Under the pieces are notes generated by a model. The model was not told the origin of the DNA, searched no databases, and was given only the letters and a program-made list of their open reading frames with translations. Both the position numbers and the translations under genes were made by a program. From Skeletonema tropicum (lineage: Eukaryota > Bacillariophyta > Thalassiosirophyceae > Thalassiosirales > Thalassiosiraceae), in the NCBI GenBank assembly GCA_037178625.1, contig CM074143.1, positions 1,116,001-1,180,000 on the forward strand: 64,000 bases of DNA, in the 5' to 3' direction. Positions 1 through 12,258 of the stretch are shown piece after piece; the first letter of the stretch is position 1, and each line of letters starts with the position of its first letter.

Positions 1-2436
1 ATCATTTTCGTCGACTATCAAGACAATCCAACACGCGTTATTGGTGTTATTGAATGCGAGTCATAATTGGATTTACAATTATCCTTCTTCCGGACTGAAG
101 CTAATACATCTCTTTCATTTAGTTGCATTGCATCGCCATGTCACAGATTAAGCACAAACAATCTCCCAGCTATCGTTATCGTCTTCGTCAACCTTCTCGA
201 GCACTACCACTCCCAATCGATACTATGATGAAACATCAAGAGCCGTCAACACATGGACATGTTGGTGTAAACGCCAAAGATATGCAGTTGCGTAGATTGC
301 ATACTTCAAGGCAACGCCCCATCGTCTCCGTCCTTCATAAGAGGGAACGCTCTGGATGCATCGATGTCGACAAGCAAGGGCCTCCTGCCCTCAAGCTCAA
401 GTTGAAAAGATTTGAAGCTGCTGCTGCTACTACTACTGCTGCTGGCATGGCTACTTCACAACTTGAGCTTAGCCCATCAATGAATAGCGATGCCGACTTT
501 GAAGCGAATACCAAGCAAGGCGATCTTTCTGGTTCTGGAGGTATGTTTAGATGGTTCACTAACGATGCTGATCAAGATCCAGTTGTGACATTCTCGAATT
601 GCCCAAGCTTTGCCTCTTTTGTATCTGGAAGCTCTTCTGACAACTTTACCAATTATGAAGAGGCGAAACAGCCCTCTCTACTTCCTTCTGTATCCCTTGA
701 AGCTGAAGACAGCTCGACTGTTATCAACAGCGGGCAACTCCTAAACAGAAATTACCCTGTGTTCGAAGAAGACATCCTTGATTCTGCCACTCTTAATCCG
801 TCAGCATTTATCTTCGACAAGCCAACAAACCCTATGAAAGCGACTTGCTCCTTTCTTGATCTTGATCTTGATGGAGATCAGATGGGCATTTCTTCTATTT
901 TGGACCCATCACGATACTCTACGCCGGAATCTGCAATACCCGCAGTGAAAGAATCAAGCACAAATCTCGTTACACCTGAGAGCTTGAAACTAGATGATGG
1001 TAAAACAATGACCATTGATATGTTGGATGTGGCTGACGCTGCATCCATGGATCTAATGGATGACCCTTTGATCGAAGCTTACATCTTCGACTCTAGCACA
1101 AGCAGCGAAAATGAAATGACGGTGTCACATCAATCAAGCAAGAAAAGGGAGACGGACAAAATAAGTGTCCGCGCCTGGAGGGACAAGTTTGACGAACTGC
1201 GTGGTGAGTGTTTGGTTTGTTGTCTGCCTGTTGAGTTTGTCGTGTTTTCATTTTTTGCTTACAGCATAGACGTTGTTGCTTCAAATTGATCCACTACACA
1301 GCATACACAAGAGTGAATGGTCACTGCAACGTACCCCAGAGATTCCCCGCAAACCTATCTCTTGGACGATGGGTCTCTCGCCAACGTTTCTTCATGCGTC
1401 AATACCTAGATGCGCAGGCACAGGGTGAAGCAAAAGCAGCTCTTCCCAGTTCTGGAGTTGATGTTGACGAGAAAATGAAACTTTTAACAAACATTGGTCT
1501 TCAAGCTTCTCCCAAGAAGGTCACGAAGAGCTCTGCATCGGGTGTATTCATCTCTTGTCGCAACACCCAAGAATGGGACAATCGCTTTGCCGAGTTACTC
1601 CGATATAAATCAATCCATGGGAATTGTGATGTACCAGTCAAGTCAGACGGAGTTTACAAGTCATTAGGACGATGGGTGACATCGCAACGCAAGAAACACA
1701 AGGACTTCCACTTAGGAAAACTGAGTGAAGACCATGCTGAGCAATTTTTGACAAGGTTTCGCAAACTTGATGAAATTGGCTTCAAGTTCAAAATTGGCAG
1801 TGGGCGTGGTGGCAGTGGCACTGGCCGCTCTAGTAAAAAAGCAAGCGGCAAGAGCAAGAGAAAGTCCTCTCGAGTCTCGCTACCTAAAGCATGAATGTAT
1901 GAACATATCACATGTACCCGCTAGCTACTTGTAAAGAAAATGAAAACAGTTGAAAGAAGTAAGAACTGAGTAAATTTTGAAATGATATCATAATCATACA
2001 TATGAGTGTGTAATCTGGATCTCTTATTCGATGCCGATGCCAATGACAATTTCCATATGTCATCTTCCGGAAACTCACATTCTGCATCATTCTCTGGAAC
2101 ATTATAGAGAGACTTCAACGATTTTGCTCCGTCGACTTGTTCGATATCGTCCGGCACAAAAGTTTTAGGTGCTCGACATGATGTGTAACTCCTTGGTCCA
2201 ATAAACCATTAGTTCTGCTTCATTTCATTACTTAAATGGAAGACTGTGACTTTGTTTTCGTTTGAAAAACCAATCCTTGACTTGAGTTGTAGTCATAGTG
2301 GCTAAATCGTCGCTATTGTTTTGGTACATGCTAAGTATGTTGATGTTGTACTGCAATACAATGCACGAGTAGTGTAATGTAGTTTGGTAGCCCATTTTGG
2401 ATTGCTCGGTTCACAGTTGTGTTTTAGTTCTCTCTA
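1..2436 (+). repeat. Segmental direct duplication, copy 1 (cut by window start)
   Basis: This segment is nearly identical to 6844-9267 and carries the whole HA-domain gene plus its 3' flank. The match starts at base 1, so the true left end lies outside the window. It ends just after a shared stretch reading gttttagttctctcta; beyond that the two flanks are unrelated. Only a handful of substitutions and short indels separate the copies, for example near 117, 546, 1122, 1640 and 2190-2350, which suggests a recent duplication. Confidence 0.95.
138..1894 (+). CDS. Helicase-associated (HA) domain protein, copy 1
   Basis: Two exons, 138-1203 and 1302-1894, give about 552 aa. The donor GTGAGT at 1204 and acceptor ACACAG ending at 1301 join the frames exactly and rebuild a canonical HA repeat: W..KFDELR, then AYTRVNGHCNVP, then SLGRWVSRQR. 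A second HA repeat starts at W447 (EWDNRFAEL, HGNCDVP, SLGRWVTSQR). The first 345 residues are Ser-rich and acidic with no domain I recognise, and the C-terminal tail is Lys/Arg/Ser-rich. HA domains (PF03457) are greatly expanded in diatoms and are thought to bind nucleic acid; a regulatory role is inference. ATG 138 is used because the upstream in-frame extension has only a TTG start. An almost identical paralogue lies at 6986-8742. Confidence 0.85.
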
Positions 2437-2919
2437 AGTAGAGGAAGGTACAACTGGTATCATATTGTACCTTACATACTGCTAAAAAAAGTGCATGTAT
2501 CTCCTTCCCACACACATGTGAACGAAATGTTGTGGATGTGATATATATATATGTAACAGAAATTTTGTGGATGTGATATAGATAAATATAATATGTAGAT
2601 AGATCTTGTGTGTATATCATGTCCGTTAGTCCGTTGGTTAGTGAGGTAGCCAAAAATTGCTGGCCAAAATTAGCATATCCGCCAATTTCGGCGAGGTTGT
2701 TTCTTCTCAATTTACACAAAGTAATACGTAGGAATTAGTTCCTAAAAGTCTATTGGCGAGGCATGTGACAGCCAGTCCCAGTGTCACATTTTGAGGTGTA
2801 TGTAACACGAAGCGGATTGATTGAGTTTGGTAAAAGTGTCACATTCAGGGGGTTGAGTTTGGGAGTGTCACAAATAATTATTATTACATATCACAGTGCA
2901 CAATCGTACTTTTAGAAGT
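1895..2919. other. Intergenic; no gene seen
   Basis: The part to 2436 is the 3' flank of the duplicated segment. After it comes AT-rich sequence with short ATAT and GATA-type runs. Near 2765-2875 the word gtgtcaca recurs in a Gly/Thr-rich context (ttgagtttgg). Short open frames have no coding character. Confidence 0.6.
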
Positions 2920-3611
2920 GTAGTGGATGCAGGTGCCCAGTAGAAGCGCTTTTCTTGCAGCGGCAACGAGTTCAGGGTAGGAGCAAGAATAGATTGGACG
3001 GTGGGTACAAGCAACATAAGCATTCATGAGAAGTGGCTTCTTGAGGTGCAGCTTCTTCTTTGGCAGGAGCGAGTGGTAAGCATGTGAGAACATGAACAGC
3101 CAAACCACAAGAGCTGCACGCAAACGAAAGGCAGATAAGTAAATTAGAATGAGGCAATTCTCATACTACTGTACAGCAGAGAATAATTATAATACCATGT
3201 TACATGTGTAACTAAATATTACATTCTGACGCGACGATTGTGAAGTAGTGGATGCAGGTGCCCAGTAGAAGCGCTTTTCTTGCAGCGGCAACGAGTTCAG
3301 GGTAGGAGCAAGAATAGATTGGACGGTGGGTACAAGCAACATAAGCATTCATGAGAAGTGGCTTCTTGAGGTGCAGCTTCTTCTTTGGCAGGAGCGAGTG
3401 GTAAGCATGTTGCAAGGGAATACAAGAAGTGACTTGAGAGTGTAACATTTGTTGTGCGTACTGACGCGGGACAAGCAACATAAGCATTCATGAGAAGTGG
3501 CTTCTTGAGGTGCAGCTTCTTCTTTGGCAGGAGCGAGTGGTAAGCATGTTGCAAGGGAATACAAGAAGTGACTTGAGAGTGTAACATTTGTTGTGCGTAC
3601 TGACGCGGGAC
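2920..3611. repeat. Local repeat cluster (166-bp unit, two full and one partial copy)
   Basis: A 166-bp unit occurs at 2920-3085 and again, apparently unchanged, at 3245-3410. Its last 79 bp recur at 3471-3549. A 62-bp follow-on block occurs at 3411-3472 and 3550-3611, so 3333-3611 is a tandem duplication with a 139-bp period. On the minus strand the unit is open in two frames. One contains LVAAARKALLLGTCIHY, but I recognise no family and there is no complete gene. Confidence 0.85.
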
Positions 3612-6607
3612 GCGCTAGCCGCGCTTGCGCTGCTAGTAGATAGATATATGTAGCAGAAATTGTATGTGATAGATAAGTACCTAAGTACATAGCCTCTCTG
3701 TCAGCAGAATTGCAAGCAGGGTCCTGACACAACGTGCTACCCGCCCAGGGCAAATTCTCAAATGAACAGTATAAGTAAGTACTAACCTAAGTACAATACT
3801 TACGAGAAACCCATTTATTGTCCGCATTGGTACTCCGAACTGTCATGACAAAATCTTCTACCTCATTGTTTTACAGGCGCTTGTGGTTTGGAAGACAAAA
3901 TATCTATTCATACCAGACGTACTTGAAAGTAACACCGAAAAAATCATAATATTTATGATTTTTCATGGAAAGAAGAAATATGGGTGCCAAAAGAGTTAAA
4001 GCTTGCTTGCACGTGATTGCACTTCGCGAGGGAAGGAGACAGTTTAAGATTGCGGCAGAAAAATTGATTATGAATTCCTATGTAGAAAGCCGTTTCTTGT
4101 TGTACATTCTAGGAGGATACATTCTATACTACCAAGTAAACCTGTAAGACACACACAACTACCAATCCCCTCTAAGCATAAGTAATGGCCATCGGGACAA
4201 AATGTGCACATGCAACAAAAACACATCCCGTATCCTCTCGCTGTGTCCATTATTTTTGTTGATGCGGCTTCGAAAATCTCAAACTTCCAACCGACCAGAA
4301 ATAGATACAGCTGTCTTCAGCTCATCGCGGATCCCCGTAGAATTTAATTCCTACTGTAAAAACATACCATTGACTCGACTCACCTCCCATCTCCCATCAA
4401 AAACACAACATCTTCACCATGATAGTGACATTACACTCACATCAGTCCGGTAGCAGCAGCTCGCAACAGAAATACAAAACAACAAATTCATCCTTTGGCA
4501 ACAATAGAAATACTATCGGCTTCATATTCAGTACATATCAGAGTCTTTTACCCAACCACTGCTGAGAAACTCTTGCCACCGTCAAGTCCCAAAAATCGTG
4601 TACGTCTCATTCCATCGCCACCCTTCGAAGACTTATTTTAGGCCATAAAGAACACAATAATGCAGTGAGATCATGCCTGACTTAGTGATATGAAATATGA
4701 GTATATATGTAATCGAGGAGTATAAAACGCCGGCCTTGAGGATGCAACAAAAATTATTTCACACAAGTTGCGTTGTCGATGATAAATGCAATTTTTGAGT
4801 ATAAGTGTTTACCTCTTCTGGAATATAGCACCGCCGCAGCAAATCGATCATGGGATGAATGAAAAATGATTTCGTTCGCTACGCTACCGCCAATAATGAA
4901 TATGATCTTGATTGCTTGGTTCTATTTTGTAAGCTTTATGAGGTTACTTCATGATGATGAATGTGTAGTGATGTTATGACGAGACACAACAACTCTGATT
5001 CAAAAGACGAACAATAACAAACCCAGCACCCATCAAACAACAATCCATGGGTGTGATTTGATCGACAAGCAATGCAATTATATATCTTGGCAAGTTGATG
5101 GAAGTATTTTTGTGTCGCCAGAATCTATTGCAAGTACAAACCCAATGAATTGTAGGCATCAACTGTTACATGAATGACTCAAAAGACAGAAGTACTACAG
5201 CAGCACCAAACTGACGAATGCAAATGAAGAAACCAACACGCGACAAGGTATAGACATCTATGAATTTGGCGGCCTTGTGACGTTATTATTTCAGAACGTA
5301 TGAATGATACTACTCATCGCATGCTGTTTCGCATGCTGTTTGAAGATAATATGTTGTATACATGGATCGAAATGAAAATGTAATGAGTTTCTCCAAGCTG
5401 TTGCTATCACTCAGTTTAAATATCACATTACCATTGCATTACTCTTCATTATGCCTTATCGGCATATCATTTCTAAACAGTTTCACAGTCCACTTCTCTT
5501 TGAGCGCATGTTTGCTGGTTGCTTCGGCCACTCCAAGTCTTGCTCACATGCCGTGAATTGTTGCAAGTCGCCCACATTGATCGCCTAATGATAAGTCTGA
5601 TTTCGTAGAGCCTCGTGTATCTTTCATAAAGGAATCAGGATGGTCTGCAGTAATATCAATGCCGTCGGCAATGAATGATATTATTAAATTGAAGCATAAC
5701 ATCTGGACTTGATTCCAATTCGCGAGCGGAGAGTCATCTCTATTGCTAAATTCCTGTATGCTGATCAAAACATCAATTGACCGCTAGTCGTATTACTCTT
5801 GTTGGGATTTTATTTATCACAGACTTCCACAATGTATTGGTACATAGATCTGCCTCTATCCGAGAATGCCTCCTCCAACAATAATCGTCATTGACTGTCA
5901 TACCAACAAAGAGGCTACACTCAAGACTTCTGAAGATTGGTAATTGTGTTGTCGGCTGCACAAGCACGATAATGTTATACTGTTATCGGCTGATGAAGTG
6001 TCCAACTTGATCTGCGGTGTAAGCAGTGTTGGGGCGTTGATTCTTCAGTACTATGAGACTATATCGCGACGGAGATGAATATTTTGACTGGCTATCTTAC
6101 TCATATTTCTGCCGTCAAATCCTGCTGATCAAGGCAGAGATCACGAAATAATGACTCTCTATAGTAATAGGACGTCGTCTAACGAGCTGATAGCACCATA
6201 TATGTACGAAGACTCGCCATACTCCATTGATGTTGTTATGTGGTTGTCGCTGGAGGTGATGCTGACGTGTGCTTCAGAATTTTTATCTCCTTCGCTCACA
6301 TTTTATGTTCCAGGATATCCCTAAAGGTTCAATCACATCTAAACATATATTAGAACTCAATTAGTGCATAGGGATATGACAGATGTCAATGTGGTATGTG
6401 TGGTAGGCGCCGGAATTTGGCCATGGTTGGCATCATTTTGTGTGGAGAGGTGCTCGATGAGAGATGAGTTGAGGGAAATCGGCCCAAGTGATTTTCATAA
6501 GACTCATTACGTCATTTGTACCAAACCTACGTAGGAATTAGAACCTTGAATGTTAGTCCGCAATCTCGTGAAGACAGCTGTATCATATGCATATGTGAAG
6601 TCATGCG
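3612..6607. other. Long intergenic stretch; no supported gene
   Basis: About 3 kb of AT-rich sequence. The open frames are all 60-80 codons, overlap on both strands and show no recognisable domain, splice pattern or codon bias. I see no hairpin-rich RNA gene or transposase remnant in it. Confidence 0.5.
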
Positions 6608-6741
6608 AAGAGGAGTGCGGACTTGCCACTGAACTAGAGATACCTAGACTGCACTCCTCTTATTACCTAAAATGGGCAAGTTCAGATCCAGCTTGCCCAG
6701 TAACAGCTCCTGAATACCATCCTAAACTAATCACTTATTTA
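6608..6741 (+). repeat. 134-bp dispersed two-hairpin repeat, copy 1
   Basis: Almost identical to 40641-40775 (one extra A there). It contains an 11-bp perfect inverted repeat, AAGAGGAGTGC (6608-6618) with GCACTCCTCTT, and then a second hairpin with arms TGGGCAAG and CTTGCCCA around an 11-base loop. The loop region reads GTTCAGATCC, one mismatch from a pol III B-box core, which may be chance. The 7-base word ATGCGAA lies at both edges (6603-6609 and 6745-6751), a possible target duplication. It lies about 100 bp upstream of duplication copy 2. Either a SINE/MITE-like element or a small structured RNA gene. Confidence 0.75.
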
Positions 6742-6843
6742 TCTATGCGAACATGCAGAAGATATTTTGGATTTTGGGCCTGTCAGCACGCTGCAGAGCA
6801 AATCTGCTGTCAGCAGGCTGCTAGCTGAGCATATCTTTCAAAC

Positions 6844-9267
6844 ATCATTTTCGTCGACTATCAAGACAATCCAACACGCGTTATTGGTGTTATTGAATGC
6901 GAGTCATAATTGGATTTACAATTATCCTTCTTCCGGACTGAAGCTAATACATCACTTTCACTTTCAGTTATTGCATTGCATCGCCATGTCACAGATTAAG
7001 CACAAACAATCTCCCAGCTATCGTTATCGTCTTCGTCAACCTTCTCGAGCACTACCACTCCCAATCGATACTATGATGAAACATCAAGAGCCGTCAACAC
7101 ATGGACATGTTGGTGTAAACGCCAAAGATATGCAGTTGCGTAGATTGCATACTTCAAGGCAACGCCCCATCGTCTCCGTCCTTCATAAGAGGGAACGCTC
7201 TGGATGCATCGATGTCGACAAGCAAGGGCCTCCTGCCCTCAAGCTCAAGTTGAAAAGATTTGAAGCTGCTGCTGCTACTACTACTGCTGCTGGCATGGCT
7301 ACTTCACAACTTGAGCTTAGCCCATCAATGAATAGCGATGCCGACTTTGAAGCGAATACCAAGCAAGGCGATCTTTCTGGTTCTGGCGGTATGTTTAGAT
7401 GGTTCACTAACGATGCTGATCAAGATCCAGTTGTGACATTCTCGAATTGCCCAAGCTTTGCCTCTTTTGTATCTGGAAGCTCTTCTGACAACTTTACCAA
7501 TTATGAAGAGGCGAAACAGCCCTCTCTACTTCCTTCTGTATCCCTTGAAGCTGAAGACAGCTCGACTGTTATCAACAGCGGGCAACTCCTAAACAGAAAT
7601 TACCCTGTGTTCGAAGAAGACATCCTTGATTCTGCCACTCTTAATCCGTCAGCATTTATCTTCGACAAGCCAACAAACCCTATGAAAGCGACTTGCTCCT
7701 TTCTTGATCTTGATCTTGATGGAGATCAGATGGGCATTTCTTCTATTTTGGACCCATCACGATACTCTACGCCGGAATCTGCAATACCCGCAGTGAAAGA
7801 ATCAAGCACAAATCTCGTTACACCTGAGAGCTTGAAACTAGATGATGGTAAAACAATGACCATTGATATGTTGGATGTGGCTGACGCTGCATCCATGGAT
7901 CTAATGGATGACCCTTTGATCGAAGCTTACATCTTCGACTCTAGCACAAGCAGCGAAAATGAAATGACGGTGCCACATCAATCAAGCAAGAAAAGGGAGA
8001 CGGACAAAATAAGTGTCCGCGCCTGGAGGGACAAGTTTGACGAACTGCGTGGTGAGTGTTTGGTTTGATGTCTGCCTGTTGAGTTTGTCGTGTTTTCATT
8101 TTTTGCTTACAGCATAGACGTTGTTGCTTCAAATTGATCCACTACACAGCATACACAAGAGTGAATGGTCACTGCAACGTACCCCAGAGATTCCCCGCAA
8201 ACCTATCTCTTGGACGATGGGTCTCTCGCCAACGTTTCTTCATGCGTCAATACCTAGATGCGCAGGCACAGGGTGAAGCAAAAGCAGCTCTTCCCAGTTC
8301 TGGAGTTGATGTTGACGAGAAAATGAAACTTTTAACAAACATTGGTCTTCAAGCTTCTCCCAAGAAGGTCACGAAGAGCTCTGCATCGGGTGTATTCATC
8401 TCTTGTCGCAACACCCAAGAATGGGACAATCGCTTTGCCGAGTTACTCCGATATAAATCAATCCATGGGAATTGTGATGTACCTGTCAATTCAGACGGAG
8501 TTTACAAGTCATTAGGACGATGGGTGACATCGCAACGCAAGAAACACAAGGACTTCCACTTAGGAAAACTGAGTGAAGACCATGCTGAGCAATTTTTGAC
8601 AAGGTTTCGCAAACTTGATGAAATTGGCTTCAAGTTCAAAATTGGCAGTGGGCGTGGTGGCAGTGGCACTGGCCGCTCTAGTAAAAAAGCAAGCGGCAAG
8701 AGCAAGAGAAAGTCCTCTCGAGTCTCGCTACCTAAAGCATGAATGTATGAACATATCACATGTACCCGCTAGCTACTTGTAAAGAAAATGAAAACAGTTG
8801 AAAGAAGTAAGAACTGAGTAAATTTTGAAATGATATCATAATCATACATATGAGTGTGTAATCTGGATCTCTTATTCGATGCCGATGCCAATGACAATTT
8901 CCATATGTCATCTTCAGGAAACTCACATTCTGCATCATTCTCTGGAACATTATAGAGAGACTTCAACGATTTTGCTCCGTCGACTTGTTCGATATCGTCC
9001 GGCACAAAAGTTTCAGGTGCTCGACATGTGTAACTCCTTGGTCCAATAAACCACTAGTTCTGGTTCTGCTTCATTTCATTACTTAAATGGAAGACTGTGA
9101 CTTTGTTTTTGTTTGAAAAACCAATCCTTGACTTGAGTTGTAGTCATAGTGGCTAATTCGTCGCTATTGTTTTGGTACATGCTATGTTGATGTTGTACTG
9201 CAATGCAATGCACGAGTAGGGCGACCTTTGGATTGCTCGGTTCACAGTTGTGTTTTAGTTCTCTCTA
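6844..9267 (+). repeat. Segmental direct duplication, copy 2
   Basis: Direct repeat of 1-2436, offset 6843-6848 bases. The left junction is visible here: upstream sequence (6742-6843) has no counterpart in the visible part of copy 1. The right junction is at about 9267, immediately after the shared gttttagttctctcta. Confidence 0.95.
6986..8742 (+). CDS. Helicase-associated (HA) domain protein, copy 2
   Basis: Exons 6986-8051 and 8150-8742, with the same GTGAGT/ACACAG intron as copy 1, encode about 552 aa with two HA repeats. Relative to copy 1 I see Ser to Pro just before the first HA repeat (codon gtgcca at about 7971) and Lys to Asn in the second repeat (VPVNSD). The upstream region is open back to 6767 but without an ATG, so 6986 is the likely start. 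Both copies keep intact frames and splice sites, so both may be functional; expression cannot be judged from sequence. Confidence 0.85.
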
Positions 9268-9694
9268 CCATAGAGTGTTATTGTATGTGGGATAACAGAA
9301 AATAGGTACGTCTGGTGGGCCCTGAGGAATTTGTATGGTTCTACTTACGATACGACGCCTCCTTCTTTCTTCTGCGATCGCGACGTAAGCAAATATACTT
9401 TTACAAGCAATACCAGTGATACGTATTTTACCGTAGCACAGAAAAAATAACCTTAAATAAAGCCAGTAGTATCACGAACAGTACCTACCCCCGGGAGGTA
9501 CAGAAATTTTGGCTATGCTGAGTTCGAGGGTCGAGGGGGGGTACACTAAAACATCACCACGACATCCACAACACTGTCGGTGAGGGGGGTATAAAACTTT
9601 CCACTAAGCTGCGATTTGGAGGGGGGTACAAGCAAAGTTAGGGGGGTACCTAGGTACTGTTCGATCGTGCTACTCGACCTTTTTGGCAAATTTT
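8743..9694. other. Intergenic; G-run-rich AT sequence
   Basis: The first half is the 3' flank of the duplicated segment. From 9480 to 9660 there are several GGGGGG runs followed by TA (ggggggtata, ggggggtacc). Related runs (ggggggataaaac) occur at 11820-11835, near the other end of the inverted-repeat-bounded unit described next. No gene seen. Confidence 0.5.
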
Positions 9695-9722
9695 ATGGAG
9701 GTGGTTTTTGTATTGGGACTCC
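9695..9722 (+). repeat. Left inverted repeat of the unit
   Basis: 28 bases, perfect reverse complement of 11991-12018. Confidence 0.85.
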
Positions 9723-10289
9723 GTGGATGTGAACCCTCCTGGGAAATTTTATTAGGTGATTTGTCTCAGATTTTTTTTTGCTTTTTGTTAGGGTTAACCC
9801 TAATTTTTTTTTGGCTGCCGAAAACCAATCCTATAAGTAGGTAACCCAACCCTCCCTGTAAAATCCAGCCCTACGCCTTTGGCATCATGAAAAACAATTA
9901 CTACACCATAATAACACCCTAATAGACCCTCCCGAGTCCAGCCCTATCACACCGATTTCACATCGCGCATCCCGTGTTAAATTTTTTTACTTGTAAACTA
10001 ATGTACAGTCACATAACATACCGTCTTACGTACAAAAATAACAAGCAGCACCACGACTTTTTTTTAATTTGCGCTGCAATAGCATCGAGGAAGTTACCAT
10101 CATAACCACCAATAACAACGGCATCATTCGGTAGACCGTTGCGAAAACTTACGAATCCAATCTATACCATATATTCAACTTACTGTTAAATTTTCGCAAC
10201 GACGCATTGAACAGTCAAGACAGCACAGTACGGTCATAAACACAACTACCCTGCACACCTCGCCATCTTTTTTCAACACAACGAGCGCA
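9723..10289. other. Non-coding 5' region inside the unit
   Basis: AT-rich with poly-T tracts and repeated ccctaa/aaccct-like words (gttagggttaaccctaa near 9788-9804 is palindromic). Otherwise nothing recognised. Confidence 0.4.
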
Positions 10290-11628
10290 ATGGAGACAAT
10301 CAACGTCAAAGATTGTCCACGAGAAAAACCCGAATTATTATTAGCGGGTATGCTATTGTATATATGCAAGTACTCAATGATTTCCCATTGGTACCGCATC
10401 TGGGATCGTGATGAGGACAACCCTCCACCGGAAGTACGTCAAATCATGGACGCCGACAAGTTGGGAAATATTTTACAATTGAACAAATTATCATTACAAA
10501 AATTCGCTGGAATAGACGATGACCTCTGGATATGGGTATTAGAACAATGTAAGTTGGTGAAAGTAAATGCAGCTGATAAAGTCATCTGTGCAGGCGCTGA
10601 TAAATGGAAAGCATTTTTTGAGGAACACACGATTGATGCAGAGGTCGTCTCCGCCGCACCATTGAAATCAAGTACGCGGTGGTACATTCGTCTAGGACGA
10701 AAAACAGATAAGTGGGAAAAATGTTACCCCAGTGTATTAAAACAGGCGAATGACGGAAAGCTGTATCCGCCTCGTTGCCCAGGGATGGAAGTGATCGGTC
10801 GGAGAGTAAATGCAGAATTGCGTGTTTGGTATGAGGAACAAAACTACCCCGAGGAAGATGACTGGGTCTGTGACGACACCTGCGAAAAAGACAACAATGA
10901 TAATGTCGGCGACAATTTCAACAGCAACAAATGCGCTGACAGCGAAGCTGCCAATCCACATGCAACAGAACGGCCTTCGGTGGGCAACACAAAGTTTCCA
11001 CTTCTAGAAAAATATGGGTTGGCAGATCTTGATTTGTCGGACAACGCAAGCAACGATTATTTCAAGCGTATCTTGGGGGAAATGGTGGCAAAGCAACAGC
11101 AACACACGGAAGAAAAGAATGTAATTGATTATTTCCAACTGCAACAGAATACTACTACAACCGCAGTTACCATTCGTTCGCACAAGTCGGAGGAGGCATT
11201 CATGAGTTTCCACCGAAAGAATCCGTACCTCAAGGATGTGGTACGTTGTCTTCACAAGGAGGATGCAAAAGTAGGCGCAACGAGATTGGCAGACTTCCTT
11301 GCAAAACACCACGAGAATGAGTTCATTGATGCTGCAAATGCGGCAGGTGTCGCAGTATGTGGTGTGTTAGATGAGACAGAGAGTGCTGCTCTCTACACTG
11401 AGGCTAATTTGATCGATGAACAATGGAACACTATAATGAGGCATCTGAGACATAAATTTGGTGCAAAGATTGCATGCTCGTTACTTGAAGCAAAGGTTTG
11501 TCAAAGACGCAGATAAACATGCAGAAGCCGTTGGGAAGAAGAGAGCGAGTCAGAACAATGAAGATATCATGGCAAAAACTAGAGATACGAAGAGGCCACG
11601 AGGAAAGTACAAACAAAATAACGAATAA
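10290..11628 (+). CDS. Orphan protein inside the inverted-repeat unit
   Basis: ATG 10290. The uninterrupted frame stops at 11516, but one extra base after codon gaa (11487-11490, gaag) hides a basic C-terminal tail that runs to TAA 11626-11628 and contains KRPRGKYKQNNE. Dropping it gives about 445 aa. The N-terminal part has Trp-rich segments (WYRIWDRD, DDLWIWVLEQC, WEKCYP) and the middle is acidic. I recognise no family. Its position between inverted repeats suggests a transposon-borne gene, possibly a divergent transposase or an accessory DNA-binding protein. That is inference only. Confidence 0.65.
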
Positions 11629-11990
11629 TTGGTTGATATCGAGATTATACGAAGCGCTGAAAATTTAGGCATTAATAGAGCATGGCATCCGGCACCTGTT
11701 TTGGGTATCAATTTCGATCGATGTCATGGATTGGATGTTGTATGGGACGTCGTATTGAGCTAGCGGGTGGCATGTTCATGGTGGAATCGGATCGGTTAGC
11801 TGTGAGAAAAAGGGGGCACTTAGGGGGGATAAAACCTAAACACGTAATATCTAGTAAGATTATCTATGTGACCCCCGAAAAGGGGGATGGTAGGAAATTT
11901 TTTTTTAACTAGTGGCGAAATTGGTGTGGCGCTATGCCTACGGCGTGGTGTGTGTCCAGATTGTTGGTTTGTGTGGGTCCCAGAGATTGA
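11629..11990. other. Non-coding 3' region inside the unit
   Basis: Contains ggggggataaaac near 11821, resembling the G-run sequences at 9580-9650, and a cccccg/cgggggt pair near 11873-11890. No gene. Confidence 0.4.
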
Positions 11991-12018
11991 GGAGTCCCAA
12001 TACAAAAACCACCTCCAT
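11991..12018 (-). repeat. Right inverted repeat of the unit
   Basis: 28 bases, perfect reverse complement of 9695-9722. Confidence 0.85.
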
Positions 12019-12258
12019 ATAAGGTTTTCCCAAAGCAACGCAAGATCCGTCTCGTTTTCTCGAAGTGATCTCGTTACCAAATTGAAATATGTAACATATT
12101 AATACTCCTATGTATCGTACTGTAGATAAGGTAAGTATACAGGTAGATCGCCGACCTACAAAAATCCAAAGATAACAACAATGAGATGAGCCCACATCTC
12201 TTCTCATTGAACATAATATTATCATATCTAGGCACAACCAACTCAAGCAAACTCCACC

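Larger units (their letters stand above)
9695..12018. mobile_element. Inverted-repeat-bounded unit carrying an orphan gene
   Basis: A perfect 28-bp inverted repeat starts with ATGGAGGTGGTTTTTGTATT at 9695-9722 and recurs in reverse complement at 11991-12018. Weaker similarity continues outside the perfect core. The unit is 2.3 kb and encloses exactly one gene (10290-11628). This is the layout of a small cut-and-paste element, but no transposase catalytic motif was recognised and no clear target duplication was found, so mobility is inference. Its right end sits about 240 bp upstream of the beta-adaptin start codon. Confidence 0.55.

Noticed and set aside
1204..1264. Shorter intron in the HA gene ending at TTACAG (1264), or a GTTTGT donor at 1215
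   Set aside because: The 61-base version puts a stop right after the junction and the GTTTGT version breaks the HA motif. The 98-base intron to 1301 restores the motif exactly and is conserved in both copies.
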